A stretch of 64,000 bases of DNA from G963556115 sp963678205. Its GTDB lineage: Bacteria; Planctomycetota; SZUA-567. Position numbers and translations under genes: made by a program. The notes below the pieces were generated by a model. The model saw only the letters and a list, made by a program, of their open reading frames with translations. It had not been told where the DNA came from and did not search any database. Positions 18,660 to 27,256 of the stretch are shown piece by piece; the first letter of the stretch is position 1; each line of letters begins with the position of its first letter. The DNA is taken from contig OY782760.1 in assembly GCA_963678205.1 (NCBI GenBank), positions 2,604,001-2,668,000 of the forward strand. The letters run 5' to 3'.

Positions 18660-19106
18660 ATGCTCCATGAGGAAGACCAACGTAAGGCATACCTGCACTT
18701 AATGACAAATTTTATTATGGAAGAATCCAGGTTAGAAATAACCCAACCCTCCACTATATCAAATGATAATAACAAAGAAAAAGTTAAATACATGATTTCT
18801 CAGCCTGCAATTGGCGAAATAGAGCTCTCACCTAGAGGAGCACAGCTATATAAAATGCTAAAAACTGGTATGACTGAGAGCAAAGTACTGCAACTCAGTG
18901 GTAAAATATGCTTGGAACGCGGATATGTATTACAGAGCGATATAATCAAAAGATTATACATGCATCTTGATATAAACACCCAGATTTGGGTAGAGCTAAC
19001 ACAGAATAATATAAATCGAGAACCAATCGTTACAGAAATAAGTAAAATTGAACTAAAAACAATGTGGAAAGTATATCACAACAATGTACTCAAAGTAGCA
19101 AAATAA
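18660..19106 (+). CDS. Unknown cytoplasmic protein
   Basis: A 148-residue protein that I do not recognise. It has no signal peptide and no membrane segment. It is mainly charged, with a predicted helix-rich middle (RGAQLYKMLKTGMTESKVLQLSG, then LERGYVLQSDIIKRLYMHL) that could form a small all-alpha domain. The ATG has AAGGGA eleven bases ahead, and a 20-base palindrome lies in the upstream gap, so it may be separately controlled. A strong two-way terminator closes it. Confidence 0.6.
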   Translation: MLHEEDQRKAYLHLMTNFIMEESRLEITQPSTISNDNNKEKVKYMISQPAIGEIELSPRGAQLYKMLKTGMTESKVLQLSGKICLERGYVLQSDIIKRLYMHLDINTQIWVELTQNNINREPIVTEISKIELKTMWKVYHNNVLKVAK

Positions 19107-19137
19107 GACTACGCACATTTTACAAATTAGGTATAAA

Positions 19138-19170
19138 AAAATATACCGCTCTAATCGAGCGGTATATTTT
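19138..19170. terminator. Bidirectional terminator
   Basis: Perfect 14-base stem (19138-19151 with 19157-19170), five-base loop TAATC. T-rich flanks on both strands fit termination of both converging genes. Confidence 0.85.
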
Positions 19171-19178
19171 ATTGCTTA

Positions 19179-19568
19179 CTAAAACATATCATCATCAAAA
19201 GCAGATTCATCGACTGGTAAAAGCTCACCAAAAAGAGTTTCCTCATCTTCGCAATGAGGTTTTAAATACGCAACAGGTTCAATACCCAAGCGTTTCATTT
19301 CAGCCTTAACTTCATCAATTTCCCTACGCCATTTAATTCTTCCATCAAAGCCAATAACATTGTTATACATTGTCTGAGCTCTTTTGAGTTCACGCTGTAA
19401 TGCCCTAATTCTATCTGAGTCACAATCACCGTTATGATCTAAATGTTTATCTTTATCAGAATAAATCCGCCCTTTACGCCAAAGTTGGCCATAATGTTTA
19501 CGGCAATACCCCTTCGCATGTACAGGGTTATCACAACCATCTACAACACATTTCTGATTCTTCTGCAT
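19179..19568 (-). CDS. Small zinc-finger-like protein
   Basis: A 129-residue protein with an N-terminal putative zinc site: CVVDGCDNPVHAKGYCRKHY gives the pattern C-x4-C-x8-C-x3-H. This short finger, with the following LWRKGR, is common at the start of phage HNH nucleases and bacterial DNA-binding proteins. The middle (about 50-95) is a basic, probably coiled helix, and the C-terminus is acidic (DEETLFGELLPVDESAFDDDMF in part). No nuclease motif is visible. A strong GGGGGA ribosome-binding site precedes the ATG and a good promoter lies about 160 bases upstream, so this is very likely a real, expressed gene of unknown role. Confidence 0.65.
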   Translation of the reverse strand: MQKNQKCVVDGCDNPVHAKGYCRKHYGQLWRKGRIYSDKDKHLDHNGDCDSDRIRALQRELKRAQTMYNNVIGFDGRIKWRREIDEVKAEMKRLGIEPVAYLKPHCEDEETLFGELLPVDESAFDDDMF

Positions 19569-19868
19569 TTTTCCCCCTTAAATCTTTACATTTCCCCTAA
19601 GACTTTAAAACCATCAACAAATGACGAATGCTATACTTAACAGTAAAATGCGCTGATATTATTTTTGTCCAGATATTGCTGATAAAACTCCACAATTTTA
19701 TCATTTTAGAAATGCTTCTATTTATAATAATAAACCACAATTCGCAATTGTCAAGTTAAGATAATAAAACTGCATATTAATAAAATCGTAACATATGGGA
19801 TAATATACTGATTATAAAGAAGTTACACCAATAAAGATTTTTTACTATTTCCGAATGGTGTTGTAAAA
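19569..19868. other. Gap holding a long leader and promoter for the zinc-finger gene
   Basis: No gene seen. The promoter at 19727-19754 would give the zinc-finger gene an untranslated leader of about 150 bases. I see no clear fold in that leader. It would also carry the end of the message from the UbiA-like gene, but no stem-loop terminator is evident there. Confidence 0.3.
19727..19754 (-). promoter_or_regulatory. Promoter for the zinc-finger gene
   Basis: On the minus strand, TTGACA (19749-19754) and TATTAT (19727-19732), 16-base spacer. The spacer includes the 11-base inverted repeat AATTGCGAATT. Confidence 0.55.
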
Positions 19869-20990
19869 TTATGCTAGTTTACTAAAATATTTTTTAAGAA
19901 TCAGTAATGGAACTATTATACCACACAGTATCCCTAAAACAGTTAACACCTCTTTTGAAAACGGGTTTAAGGCACTAACTGCCACAATAAGAGAATTAAA
20001 TAGAGAAATGCTGATAAGTCCGTCAGTATAGAAGTTATTTATAGATGTAATATTTTTTTTAATTAAGACCTTACAAACTGGAAAAACAAGAAATAATACA
20101 TTAACCCCGAGTACAACAAGTGAAACAAAGGCAATATTAGTCATTAGAACAAAGATAACTGGGATAATTAAAAAAATAACCAAGGCAAAAATAGTGACCC
20201 CGATTCCTTCAATATTTTGAGTTATTTTTAACTCTGGGGGTTGTGTCAATTCTTTATTATTAGGCAAAACCAGGGAGAGGTTTCGTCTAATCAAATTATC
20301 ACTTATTTTACATGCCAAATCAAAATCATCAGTTCGTTCAGAATCAAGACTACCTGGATAAACAGAATCAATCTCTGTTGACAATTCAATTGACTCCATT
20401 TCTACATCGTTTATCTCTTTTTCACACTCTGTGCGTACTTCAATAATACTAACATTTTTAATAATTCTCAATACAATTAAATACGCAAACAATGCAGCCA
20501 ATGGGATATATACTACTGGTTCAGTAACTAGAAAAAAGATATATGAATGTGCACTCATTCCTAATAAAACTATTAGAATATATTGCATTGCAAAGAATAT
20601 TGCTTCCAAGATAGGAATATTTTTAATGATTGAGTTGAGCATTAAGCAACATAAAATATAACAGGAAACAATAAAGAACGAAAATAATGAAACAGTCATA
20701 CTCAACATTAATGCTATAACAACTAGAACACAGGCGATAATATAGCTCAAACTCATTGACACATTAGATGTAAAAAAATGATCCCTACTTTCCTTTGAAT
20801 CCGCCAATTCAAACATCCCATTCCAAACAGCACCTCCCCATCCAAGACAGATAGCACAAATCATGACATGTGATAGATAGCCCATTTTTCCCACTGCTAA
20901 TCCTGAGAAGACAGTTGAGTAAAACCCGGTTAACACACCCGAAATAGCTAAAAAAATCATAGGAAATCTGATTAAACTAAGAATATTCAA
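19869..20990 (-). CDS. UbiA-like integral membrane protein with a degenerate first motif
   Basis: A 373-residue polytopic protein with about nine hydrophobic segments. The N-terminal layout (short IRFPMIFLAISGVLTGF, then a segment ending GGAVWNGMFELADSKES) resembles the first half of UbiA prenyltransferases, where the motif NDxxDxxxD binds prenyl diphosphate. Here only the Asn and one late Asp remain. An unusual hydrophilic insert of about 60 residues (190-250), rich in Glu and Asp, lies in the middle. Catalytic activity as a prenyltransferase is therefore doubtful. No strong ribosome-binding site is seen. It stands alone, divergent from the 6S RNA region. Confidence 0.45.
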   Translation of the reverse strand: MNILSLIRFPMIFLAISGVLTGFYSTVFSGLAVGKMGYLSHVMICAICLGWGGAVWNGMFELADSKESRDHFFTSNVSMSLSYIIACVLVVIALMLSMTVSLFSFFIVSCYILCCLMLNSIIKNIPILEAIFFAMQYILIVLLGMSAHSYIFFLVTEPVVYIPLAALFAYLIVLRIIKNVSIIEVRTECEKEINDVEMESIELSTEIDSVYPGSLDSERTDDFDLACKISDNLIRRNLSLVLPNNKELTQPPELKITQNIEGIGVTIFALVIFLIIPVIFVLMTNIAFVSLVVLGVNVLFLVFPVCKVLIKKNITSINNFYTDGLISISLFNSLIVAVSALNPFSKEVLTVLGILCGIIVPLLILKKYFSKLA

Positions 20991-21079
20991 TATTATCCTT
21001 ACATAATAAAACTATCAGTTAAAATATACTGTCACCCAAAACCTTTATTGAATTATATCTAGATTAAATAGAATTTCCA

Positions 21080-21107
21080 TTGTAATAAAGCTCCAAAAGA
21101 GTAAAAT
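21080..21107 (+). promoter_or_regulatory. Promoter for the 6S-like RNA
   Basis: TTGTAA (21080-21085) and TAAAAT (21102-21107), 16-base spacer. Initiation would fall near 21114, just before the outer stem of the RNA. Confidence 0.4.
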
Positions 21108-21119
21108 ACAAAAAAATTA

Positions 21120-21296
21120 ATACGATCATGTTTGTGAATGCAGCACATTTGTGAACCTATATTTAATAGAGGGAACCAAAAAAATGTGCCTGTACGGTTG
21201 TGCCGTCAATAAAACGGATTGCTGTCCTGCATAATGAGGTGCCCACCTGGAACATTGCGGTTCCAGAATCTGTTGCTACACGGCATGATGGTTTAG
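21120..21296 (+). ncRNA. ssrS: Probable 6S RNA (SsrS)
   Basis: 6S RNA mimics an open promoter and binds housekeeping RNA polymerase. The 3' half closely follows the family pattern: CACC, then CTGGAAC-loop-GTTCCAG (a perfect seven-base hairpin at 21247-21266), AATCTGTTGC and CGGCAT, as in E. coli, where CACC, a TTGAAC hairpin, ACAGCCTGC and CGGCAT occur in the same order. The ends pair: ATCATG-TTTGTG (21125-21136) with CACGG-CATGAT (21279-21289), and GCAGCA (near 21140) with TGTTGC (21271-21276). Length of about 175 is right. A promoter precedes it and a terminator follows it. There is no SRP GGAAGCAGC motif, so 4.5S RNA is excluded. Confidence 0.68.
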
Positions 21297-21302
21297 TTTT
21301 TT

Positions 21303-21325
21303 ACCCGGTTTATCCGGGTTTTTTT
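21303..21325 (+). terminator. Terminator after the 6S-like RNA
   Basis: ACCCGG-TTTAT-CCGGGT stem-loop followed directly by a run of T residues. Confidence 0.85.
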
Positions 21326-21408
21326 ATAAAAATCACTACAAAAAAATAGTTTACTCACATATAATATTATTTAATCAATACTTAAAATTTTAACATCTGG
21401 AGCAAAAA

Positions 21409-22710
21409 ATGAGAAAAGTATTCATATTATCACTATTTATATTATTTGCTATAATATGCAGCACTTCTTTTGCGGCAGACGACATCCACTACCAAGACAT
21501 CAAGTCTTTAAACAAAATCATTCCTCAACAAAATAAATATTACAAAATATCGTCAAATGTTAAAATAAATGGTGAGTATTATACTTTTACAATCATACCT
21601 ACTGATTCAGCAAAAATGCAAGTTACCAGCATTCCATCTCTAATAAAGACTATTCACGAATTAAGTGTAATTGAATGGTACAAAAGCACGCCTCAAGGAA
21701 ATCAAGTGTGGAAAGGAGCAAAAGACTCTGTTAAAGGCATCGGAAAAGGTGCAAAATCAATAGTCATGCACCCTGGAGATTCAGCAGTAGCTATCGGACG
21801 ATCTGCAGCTAGAACCGGCAGAGCTATCGGCGGTTTCTTTAAAGGACTTATTAAGAAAGAGCCAAAAAGTAATACTGGTGAAGACCTTAACAAAGGGGCA
21901 GGTAATTTTCTGACAGCGGAACTCGCTCGAAAAGCTGCATATGATTTGCATTTAGATGTTTACTCAAAAAATCCTATGGTTATAGCACTACTAAATGAGG
22001 TAAGCAAAGAACAATGGGCTGGTTCAATTGGGGTTTCTGCAGCAACATACTTTGCAACTCCTGGACTAAGCTCAGTAAGCTCTATAGCAACTGGCGCCCT
22101 TACACCTGGAACAAATATTGATGTTACAGAGCGCATGATAAGAGACAACAGCCCTGCAGAGCTCAACAGAGAGCTTTTACGACAGTTTTCCATCCAAGTA
22201 GGATATTCTAACCAAACAAACGAATATGAAATTTTTAAAGAATTTTTAAATAATCCAAACTTTAATCCTCGTCAGAAAGCATACATTACACTTTACCTTA
22301 CACAACTTAATAAGTTAAAAAACATTACAGCTGCACTTAAAGTTTTGTCATACTGTGATAATATTAAAACAGCCTCTATTTTGTACCACCAATTACAGCT
22401 TTTAGCTGCACTTGAAATAAATGCAGCAAATATCAGTTTCAACAGTTTTACAACTAGTAATAATAGAATTTATGGAATTATCAAAACAGGTGACTTAGTT
22501 GCGATACTCCCATTTGACTATGCAACAAATAATAAATTCATGAAAAACGAGCTTATGATGATTCCAAAAGGCACTAAAACTAGAAGTATCTGGCTTCTAG
22601 GTGATGCTACCAGTAGTTTTACAGCTTTAGCAAAAAACAATGGCTTTAATGCCGTCTATGATGGAATCATGAAGTTTGGAGCTTTTAAGCTGGGGGCAAC
22701 TGGTAAATAA
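21409..22710 (+). CDS. Exported protein of unknown function with glycine-rich amphipathic region
   Basis: A 433-residue secreted protein with a clear signal peptide (hydrophobic 4-19, then SFA|AD). I do not recognise a named family. Residues about 100-160 hold a Gly/Lys/Ala-rich stretch (GAKDSVKGIGKGAKS, later GRSAARTGRAIGGFFKG) that resembles a glycine zipper or membrane-lying helix. The rest is mixed alpha/beta, with a helical part at about 170-320. The ATG has AGCAAA only weakly matching a ribosome-binding site (TGGAGC is at 21398-21403). It follows the 6S terminator and precedes galK but has its own upstream space, so is probably a single-gene unit. Confidence 0.65.
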   Translation: MRKVFILSLFILFAIICSTSFAADDIHYQDIKSLNKIIPQQNKYYKISSNVKINGEYYTFTIIPTDSAKMQVTSIPSLIKTIHELSVIEWYKSTPQGNQVWKGAKDSVKGIGKGAKSIVMHPGDSAVAIGRSAARTGRAIGGFFKGLIKKEPKSNTGEDLNKGAGNFLTAELARKAAYDLHLDVYSKNPMVIALLNEVSKEQWAGSIGVSAATYFATPGLSSVSSIATGALTPGTNIDVTERMIRDNSPAELNRELLRQFSIQVGYSNQTNEYEIFKEFLNNPNFNPRQKAYITLYLTQLNKLKNITAALKVLSYCDNIKTASILYHQLQLLAALEINAANISFNSFTTSNNRIYGIIKTGDLVAILPFDYATNNKFMKNELMMIPKGTKTRSIWLLGDATSSFTALAKNNGFNAVYDGIMKFGAFKLGATGK

Positions 22711-22721
22711 GACAATCACTA

Positions 22722-22749
22722 TTGCAAATTATTTATATAATAATAAAAT
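22722..22749 (+). promoter_or_regulatory. Promoter for galK
   Basis: TTGCAA (22722-22727) and TAAAAT (22744-22749), 16-base spacer; about 50 bases before the galK start. Other AT-rich -10 candidates lie nearby. Confidence 0.4.
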
Positions 22750-22799
22750 TTGTATTTTTATTAATTACTATAATATAATTTGTGTAAGGAGCATATTGA

Positions 22800-23969
22800 A
22801 TGGACTTAATTGAAAAAGCAGCACAAGCCTTCAAAGATATATTTGATGGCAAAGCAGAATTTTGCGGAGTAGCGCCGGGTCGTGTTGAAGTACTCGGAAA
22901 TCATACTGATTATAATGAAGGTTTTATCCTTTCAGCAGCAATAGACCGTGAAATTGTTTTATGTGGGAGAAAGACAAAAGGAAATACTGCTACAATCTAT
23001 GCAACATCATATGCAATCAAAGAATCATTTGACACGTCAGCCCCTTCTATGAACACCAATAATTTCTGGATCAACTATATTCAAGGTGTTGTAAGTGAAT
23101 TAGCAAAAATTGGTATTGAGATTGGTGGTTTTGAAGCAGTACTTGATGGTAATGTTCCTCTTGGCGCAGGACTGTCCAGCAGTGCTGCACTTGAAGTTGC
23201 TACTATATATTTATTAAAATCACTATTTGGTTTTGAAATGAACCCTGTCAAGATTGCCCTTACAGCCCAGGCTGCAGAAAATAATTTTGTTGGTATGAAC
23301 TGTGGAATACTTGATCAGTTCTCCTCAACAATGGGTAAAGCAGATCACCTTGTCTACCTCGACTGCAGAGATCTCAATAAATATAGGCACATTCCACTTG
23401 GCAATAATATTGAACTTGTCATAGCAAACACAAAAGCTGAACATGCTTTGGTCGATGGTGGGTATAACCGACTTAGAGAATGCTGCTTTTCTGCTGCTGA
23501 TCATTATGCTAGCAAATTATCGCCAAAAAAAGTTACCCATTTAAGAGACGTCACAGTTGACGAAATGAATGCAAATAGCCAGACACTTGCTGAAGATGTA
23601 AGAAAGAGAGCAAAACATATTATCACCGAGAACCAACGAGTTATTGATGGTGTAGCCGCTCTTGAAAAAGGTGATCTGAGTGCAATGGGAAAATGCATGA
23701 ACCGTTCACACATCTCAAGTAGAGATGAATTTTTGAATTCATGTGAAGAGCTTGACATAATGTATGATTGCGCTGAGGGTATTGAAGGTCTTTATGGACG
23801 CCGTTTATCAGGCGGTGGCTTTGGAGGGTGCACTGTAAATCTTGTTGCTGCTGATAAAGCAGATGAATTTGCAAGCGAACTAGCAAAGCGTTATAAAGAA
23901 AAAACCGGCATAGATGCAGAAATGCACCTATGTAAAGCATGGGATGGAGCTCATGCAATAAAACTATAG
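22800..23969 (+). CDS. galK: Galactokinase GalK
   Basis: A GHMP-family kinase that makes galactose 1-phosphate in the Leloir pathway. The 389 residues contain the galactokinase signature APGRVEVLGNHTDYNEG (GRVNLIGEHTDYN in E. coli), the ATP loop PLGAGLSSSAALEVA and motif 3, LSGGGFGGCTVNLV. Asn replaces the common Glu in the signature (GNH for GEH). AAGGAG precedes the ATG. No galT or galE is nearby, so the rest of the pathway must be elsewhere. A related sugar kinase specificity cannot be excluded, but the whole-length pattern is that of GalK. Confidence 0.92.
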   Translation: MDLIEKAAQAFKDIFDGKAEFCGVAPGRVEVLGNHTDYNEGFILSAAIDREIVLCGRKTKGNTATIYATSYAIKESFDTSAPSMNTNNFWINYIQGVVSELAKIGIEIGGFEAVLDGNVPLGAGLSSSAALEVATIYLLKSLFGFEMNPVKIALTAQAAENNFVGMNCGILDQFSSTMGKADHLVYLDCRDLNKYRHIPLGNNIELVIANTKAEHALVDGGYNRLRECCFSAADHYASKLSPKKVTHLRDVTVDEMNANSQTLAEDVRKRAKHIITENQRVIDGVAALEKGDLSAMGKCMNRSHISSRDEFLNSCEELDIMYDCAEGIEGLYGRRLSGGGFGGCTVNLVAADKADEFASELAKRYKEKTGIDAEMHLCKAWDGAHAIKL

Positions 23970-23980
23970 CATTATAAAAA

Positions 23981-24014
23981 TTTCTGATGTGTCGTATTAA
24001 TGACACATCAGAAA
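23981..24014. terminator. Inverted repeat after galK
   Basis: Perfect 13-base stem (23981-23993 with 24002-24014), eight-base loop. It lies just past the galK stop. There is no T run on the plus strand, so termination may be inefficient or the hairpin may mainly protect the 3' end. Confidence 0.6.
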
Positions 24015-24053
24015 GTATATAACTTCGCTAAAACTTAAAATAGGATAAATACT

Positions 24054-25115
24054 ATGCCCGGCGATATACCAAATATTAATGCTAAAATTTATCGCGCATT
24101 TATCCAGATCATACTTATTTTTTCTATTGGTGCACTAGGTTTTAACTATTTTCTCAAGGACATATCTCTTCTTGAAGCATTATACCTTACAGTTATAACT
24201 CTAACAACTGTCGGATATGGTGATATTTCCCCATACCAGAATTCCAGTCCAGATGAACGCATACCTGCGCTAATTTTCGCGATTTTTTTGATGATCTTCG
24301 GTATGTCTGCATTTGTTTATGCTGCTGGTATACTGACTCAATACATCACTTCCGGAGAACTTCGCCGACATCAAAGAATAAAGAAAATGCAAAAAAAAAT
24401 TCAAAATTTTTCTAATCATTTTATAATTATTGGTGCAAGTGAGACAGGTTGTTATATAGCTGACGAATTAAAATTACTCAAACGGAAATTTGTAATAATC
24501 GATACTTCGCAAAAAGCTCTTGACAACTACGCAGAGAACGACAAAGCAATCTACTATATCAGAGGAGACGCAACAGAAGAAGCTACTCTAACAAAAGCAG
24601 GACTTGCTAGAGCCAAAAGAATTGCTATAACCCTACCAAATCCCAAGGACACATTATTGCTAATTCTAACCCTAAAAGAAATGGCTTCAAAAAATAACTG
24701 GAACTTTGATATTGTATCAAAATGTCCAAACGAGATATTTGAAAAAAAGTACCGCCTTGCTGGTGTTGACCATATTCTTAAATCAAATTTAAGCACCTCG
24801 GATCAAATTATTACGGAGCTATACAGGCCAGTATCTAAGACATTCATTGATAGACTGAAAAAAGACCATAATAATGTTATCCGAATTGAAGAAGTAACAA
24901 TTTTCCCAAACTCTATTCTCGTCGATAAAATTCTAAAAGAATCAATGATTAAAGAAAAAACTGGTCTTAGAATCTGTGCTGTAAAAGAGTTTTCAACTCA
25001 AAAATGGCATATCAATCCCAAAGGGACCTATAAACTCAAGTCTGGAGACATTTTAATTTTTGTTGGATCTTTGAAGAGCTCAAACAAATTGAGGAGACTT
25101 ACAGAAAATGTATAA
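24054..25115 (+). CDS. Two-helix potassium channel with RCK (TrkA-N) domain
   Basis: A 353-residue K+ channel subunit of the MthK/Kch two-helix type. Two membrane segments (about 10-30 and 80-105) flank the pore loop with selectivity filter TTVGYGD (about 58-64). A Rossmann RCK domain follows with IIIGASETG and the later acidic residue VIIDTS; a C-terminal TrkA-C-like domain ends the protein. The nucleotide-binding glycine motif reads GASETG instead of GxGxxG but keeps its spacing. The gene overlaps the next, a second RCK protein, by eight bases, so channel and regulator are made together. Confidence 0.88.
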   Translation: MPGDIPNINAKIYRAFIQIILIFSIGALGFNYFLKDISLLEALYLTVITLTTVGYGDISPYQNSSPDERIPALIFAIFLMIFGMSAFVYAAGILTQYITSGELRRHQRIKKMQKKIQNFSNHFIIIGASETGCYIADELKLLKRKFVIIDTSQKALDNYAENDKAIYYIRGDATEEATLTKAGLARAKRIAITLPNPKDTLLLILTLKEMASKNNWNFDIVSKCPNEIFEKKYRLAGVDHILKSNLSTSDQIITELYRPVSKTFIDRLKKDHNNVIRIEEVTIFPNSILVDKILKESMIKEKTGLRICAVKEFSTQKWHINPKGTYKLKSGDILIFVGSLKSSNKLRRLTENV

Positions 25116-25887
25116 CAGATCAAAAAAAGTTATAATCTGTGGAGATACTCTACATCCATTAAATGTTTTAGATACACTTTTCTCTAAAGACTCTCAAGAG
25201 ATTTATACCATACACGAAAGATTTGTCCCCAAACAAACAAATTTTTTAGTAATCAGCAAGGATCCGGAGCTAATCAAAAACTGTAATAATAAATATACTA
25301 AAATAACAACTGTATTTGATGATGCTTCAGATGATGAAGTTCTAATTACAAGTGGTATAAAATCAGCACATGCAATTGTTGTATCGTATTCAGATGATAG
25401 GGAAAATCTTCTTGTCATACTATCAATTCGCCAACTCAATCCACATGTTAAAATTATTGTTACTTGTTCAACTGTAGAAACAATGCGCCCTAAGCTTATA
25501 AGAGCCGGAGCAAACTCTATAGTATCACCAAGCACAATAGATGGAGCTAAAATGGGCTCAATGCTGATCCGTCCTCACACAATTGAACTTTTAGAATCGT
25601 TCCTTCGCAGAGACGACAATCAATTTTCAGCACAGGAAATCTATATTACAGACTCTGATAAAAATAAAGGATGCACAATCAAAAATTCAGAATATGCAGA
25701 GGCTGATTTGCTAATTATCGCAATTTCAAGAGACGATTCTGATGACATTATATATAATCCACCAAGTACACGAATCATAAACGAAGGTGACGTACTTCTA
25801 GTACTAGGCACTATACCCAACTTTCATAAACTCTCACCATATACCCAATATCATTTAAAAGATATTGAAATAGATAACACAATATAA
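25108..25887 (+). CDS. Soluble RCK/TrkA-like regulator of the adjacent channel
   Basis: A 259-residue soluble protein with an N-terminal RCK-like fold (VIICGDTLHPLNVLDTLF, with SAHAIVVSYSDDRENLLVILSIRQLNP as the typical second half) and a C-terminal TrkA-C domain (DLLIIAISRDD, then INEGDVLLVLG). The first loop lacks the GxGxxG motif, so it may not bind NAD or may bind another ligand. It overlaps the channel gene by eight bases. The likely role is the second half of a hetero-octameric gating ring. It has no membrane segment. Its stop directly abuts the stop of the converging NtrC-type gene. Confidence 0.75.
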   Translation: MYNRSKKVIICGDTLHPLNVLDTLFSKDSQEIYTIHERFVPKQTNFLVISKDPELIKNCNNKYTKITTVFDDASDDEVLITSGIKSAHAIVVSYSDDRENLLVILSIRQLNPHVKIIVTCSTVETMRPKLIRAGANSIVSPSTIDGAKMGSMLIRPHTIELLESFLRRDDNQFSAQEIYITDSDKNKGCTIKNSEYAEADLLIIAISRDDSDDIIYNPPSTRIINEGDVLLVLGTIPNFHKLSPYTQYHLKDIEIDNTI

Positions 25888-27246
25888 TTATTCTGTAGAT
25901 GCGTATACTTCAAGCTTACGATACAAGGTTTTAAGTCCAATACCAAGACTCTTTGCAGCTTTAGTCTTATTGCCACCGAGACGCTCAAGCTCGCTCAATA
26001 CATATTTTTTCTCAATCATCTCCAAAGGTAAGCCTTCATCAAACTTACTTTCAGAGGTTTGAGTCTGAATAATTGATTCCTGCGGACTACTACCTGTTAT
26101 TTCCTCTGGTAATTGAGAATACTCGATCACCTCACTTGGAGTGCGTACAACAGCACCCTCAATGGCATTTTCCAGCTCACGTATATTACCAGGCCATTCA
26201 TAACTCAAAAGACCTTTTACAAAGTTATCGGAAAATTGTTTTTTCATATTGTAGCGGGAAGAATATTTTCTTAGGAAGTGCTCTGCAAGAAATACAATAT
26301 CTTCTTTGCGTTCCCGTAGAGGTGGAATTCTAATCTTAACTACGTTTATTCTATAAAAGAGATCTTCTCTAAACTCACCTTCTTCACACATTGTTTTAAG
26401 ATCTTTATTCGTTGCACAGATAAGTCTTATATTTACAGGTATAGTATCGTTCCCACCAACCCTTTCCAGCTCTCTCTCCTGCAGAACCCGGAGCAATTTC
26501 ACCTGCATATCAAGGGGCATCTCTCCAATCTCATCAAGAAATAAAGTCCCTTCCGCAGCCATTTCAAACCGCCCTTTACGTAAACGCAAAGCACCTGAGA
26601 AAGAACCTTTTTCGTGTCCAAACAATTCACTCTCTACAAGTTCGCGCGATAAAGCCGCAACGTTTACCTTTACAAAAGAGTTATTAGCTCTAGATGACAG
26701 TCCTTGGAGTGCATTTGCAACAAGCTCTTTACCAGTACCACTCTCTCCTTCTATAAGGACAGTTACATCTGTATGCGCAACCTGTTTAACTAGCTCCTTT
26801 ACCTGAGTAATTGCTGGAGATGAACCCACAATTGAAACAAGATCCCCCTTTTGCTCAACCTGTCTTTCAAGGGCAACAAGATGTAAAGCATTCTTTACAA
26901 TCACTCTGAATTTATTAAGATCAATTGGCTTTGTTACATATTCGTACGCCCCAAGTCGTGTTGCGTCTATAGCGTTTTCAATAGACCCATGCCCTGTAAT
27001 CATAACTACCGGCATTTCAGGATAAAGTTTTTTCGACAACTCCAAAATTTCAAGCCCTGTGCCATCAGGTAGTTTATAATCTGTAAGAACAAGATCAAAA
27101 ACCATCTCTTCTAAAAAAGCACAAGCTTTAACTTTATTTTCAGCTACCTTTACATCATGCCCAGCATCAAGCAAAACCTCCTCAATGGTCTCTCTAGTTG
27201 CTTCATGATCATCAATAAGCAATATATTACAACTTTTACTATTCAC
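25888..27246 (-). CDS. NtrC-family sigma-54 response regulator
   Basis: A 452-residue activator with a receiver domain (5-120; phosphoacceptor in LVLTDYKLPDGTG, lysine in YVTKPID), a sigma-54 AAA+ domain (about 135-370; Walker A GESGTGKE, Walker B GTLFLDEIGE) and a Fis-type C-terminal helix-turn-helix (NKTKAAKSLGIGLKTLYRKL). The sigma-54 contact loop, usually GAFTGA, reads GSFSGA; both changes are conservative. The gene lies ten bases downstream of the TPR gene and is probably in its message. No histidine kinase is nearby, and I did not find a convincing -24/-12 promoter in the window, so its targets are elsewhere. Confidence 0.92.
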   Translation of the reverse strand: MNSKSCNILLIDDHEATRETIEEVLLDAGHDVKVAENKVKACAFLEEMVFDLVLTDYKLPDGTGLEILELSKKLYPEMPVVMITGHGSIENAIDATRLGAYEYVTKPIDLNKFRVIVKNALHLVALERQVEQKGDLVSIVGSSPAITQVKELVKQVAHTDVTVLIEGESGTGKELVANALQGLSSRANNSFVKVNVAALSRELVESELFGHEKGSFSGALRLRKGRFEMAAEGTLFLDEIGEMPLDMQVKLLRVLQERELERVGGNDTIPVNIRLICATNKDLKTMCEEGEFREDLFYRINVVKIRIPPLRERKEDIVFLAEHFLRKYSSRYNMKKQFSDNFVKGLLSYEWPGNIRELENAIEGAVVRTPSEVIEYSQLPEEITGSSPQESIIQTQTSESKFDEGLPLEMIEKKYVLSELERLGGNKTKAAKSLGIGLKTLYRKLEVYASTE

Positions 27247-27256
27247 TTAGCGCTCC

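Noticed and set aside
21120..21296. Signal recognition particle (4.5S) RNA as an explanation for the structured RNA
   Set aside because: The conserved GGAAGCAGC and AGCC loop of SRP RNA are missing.
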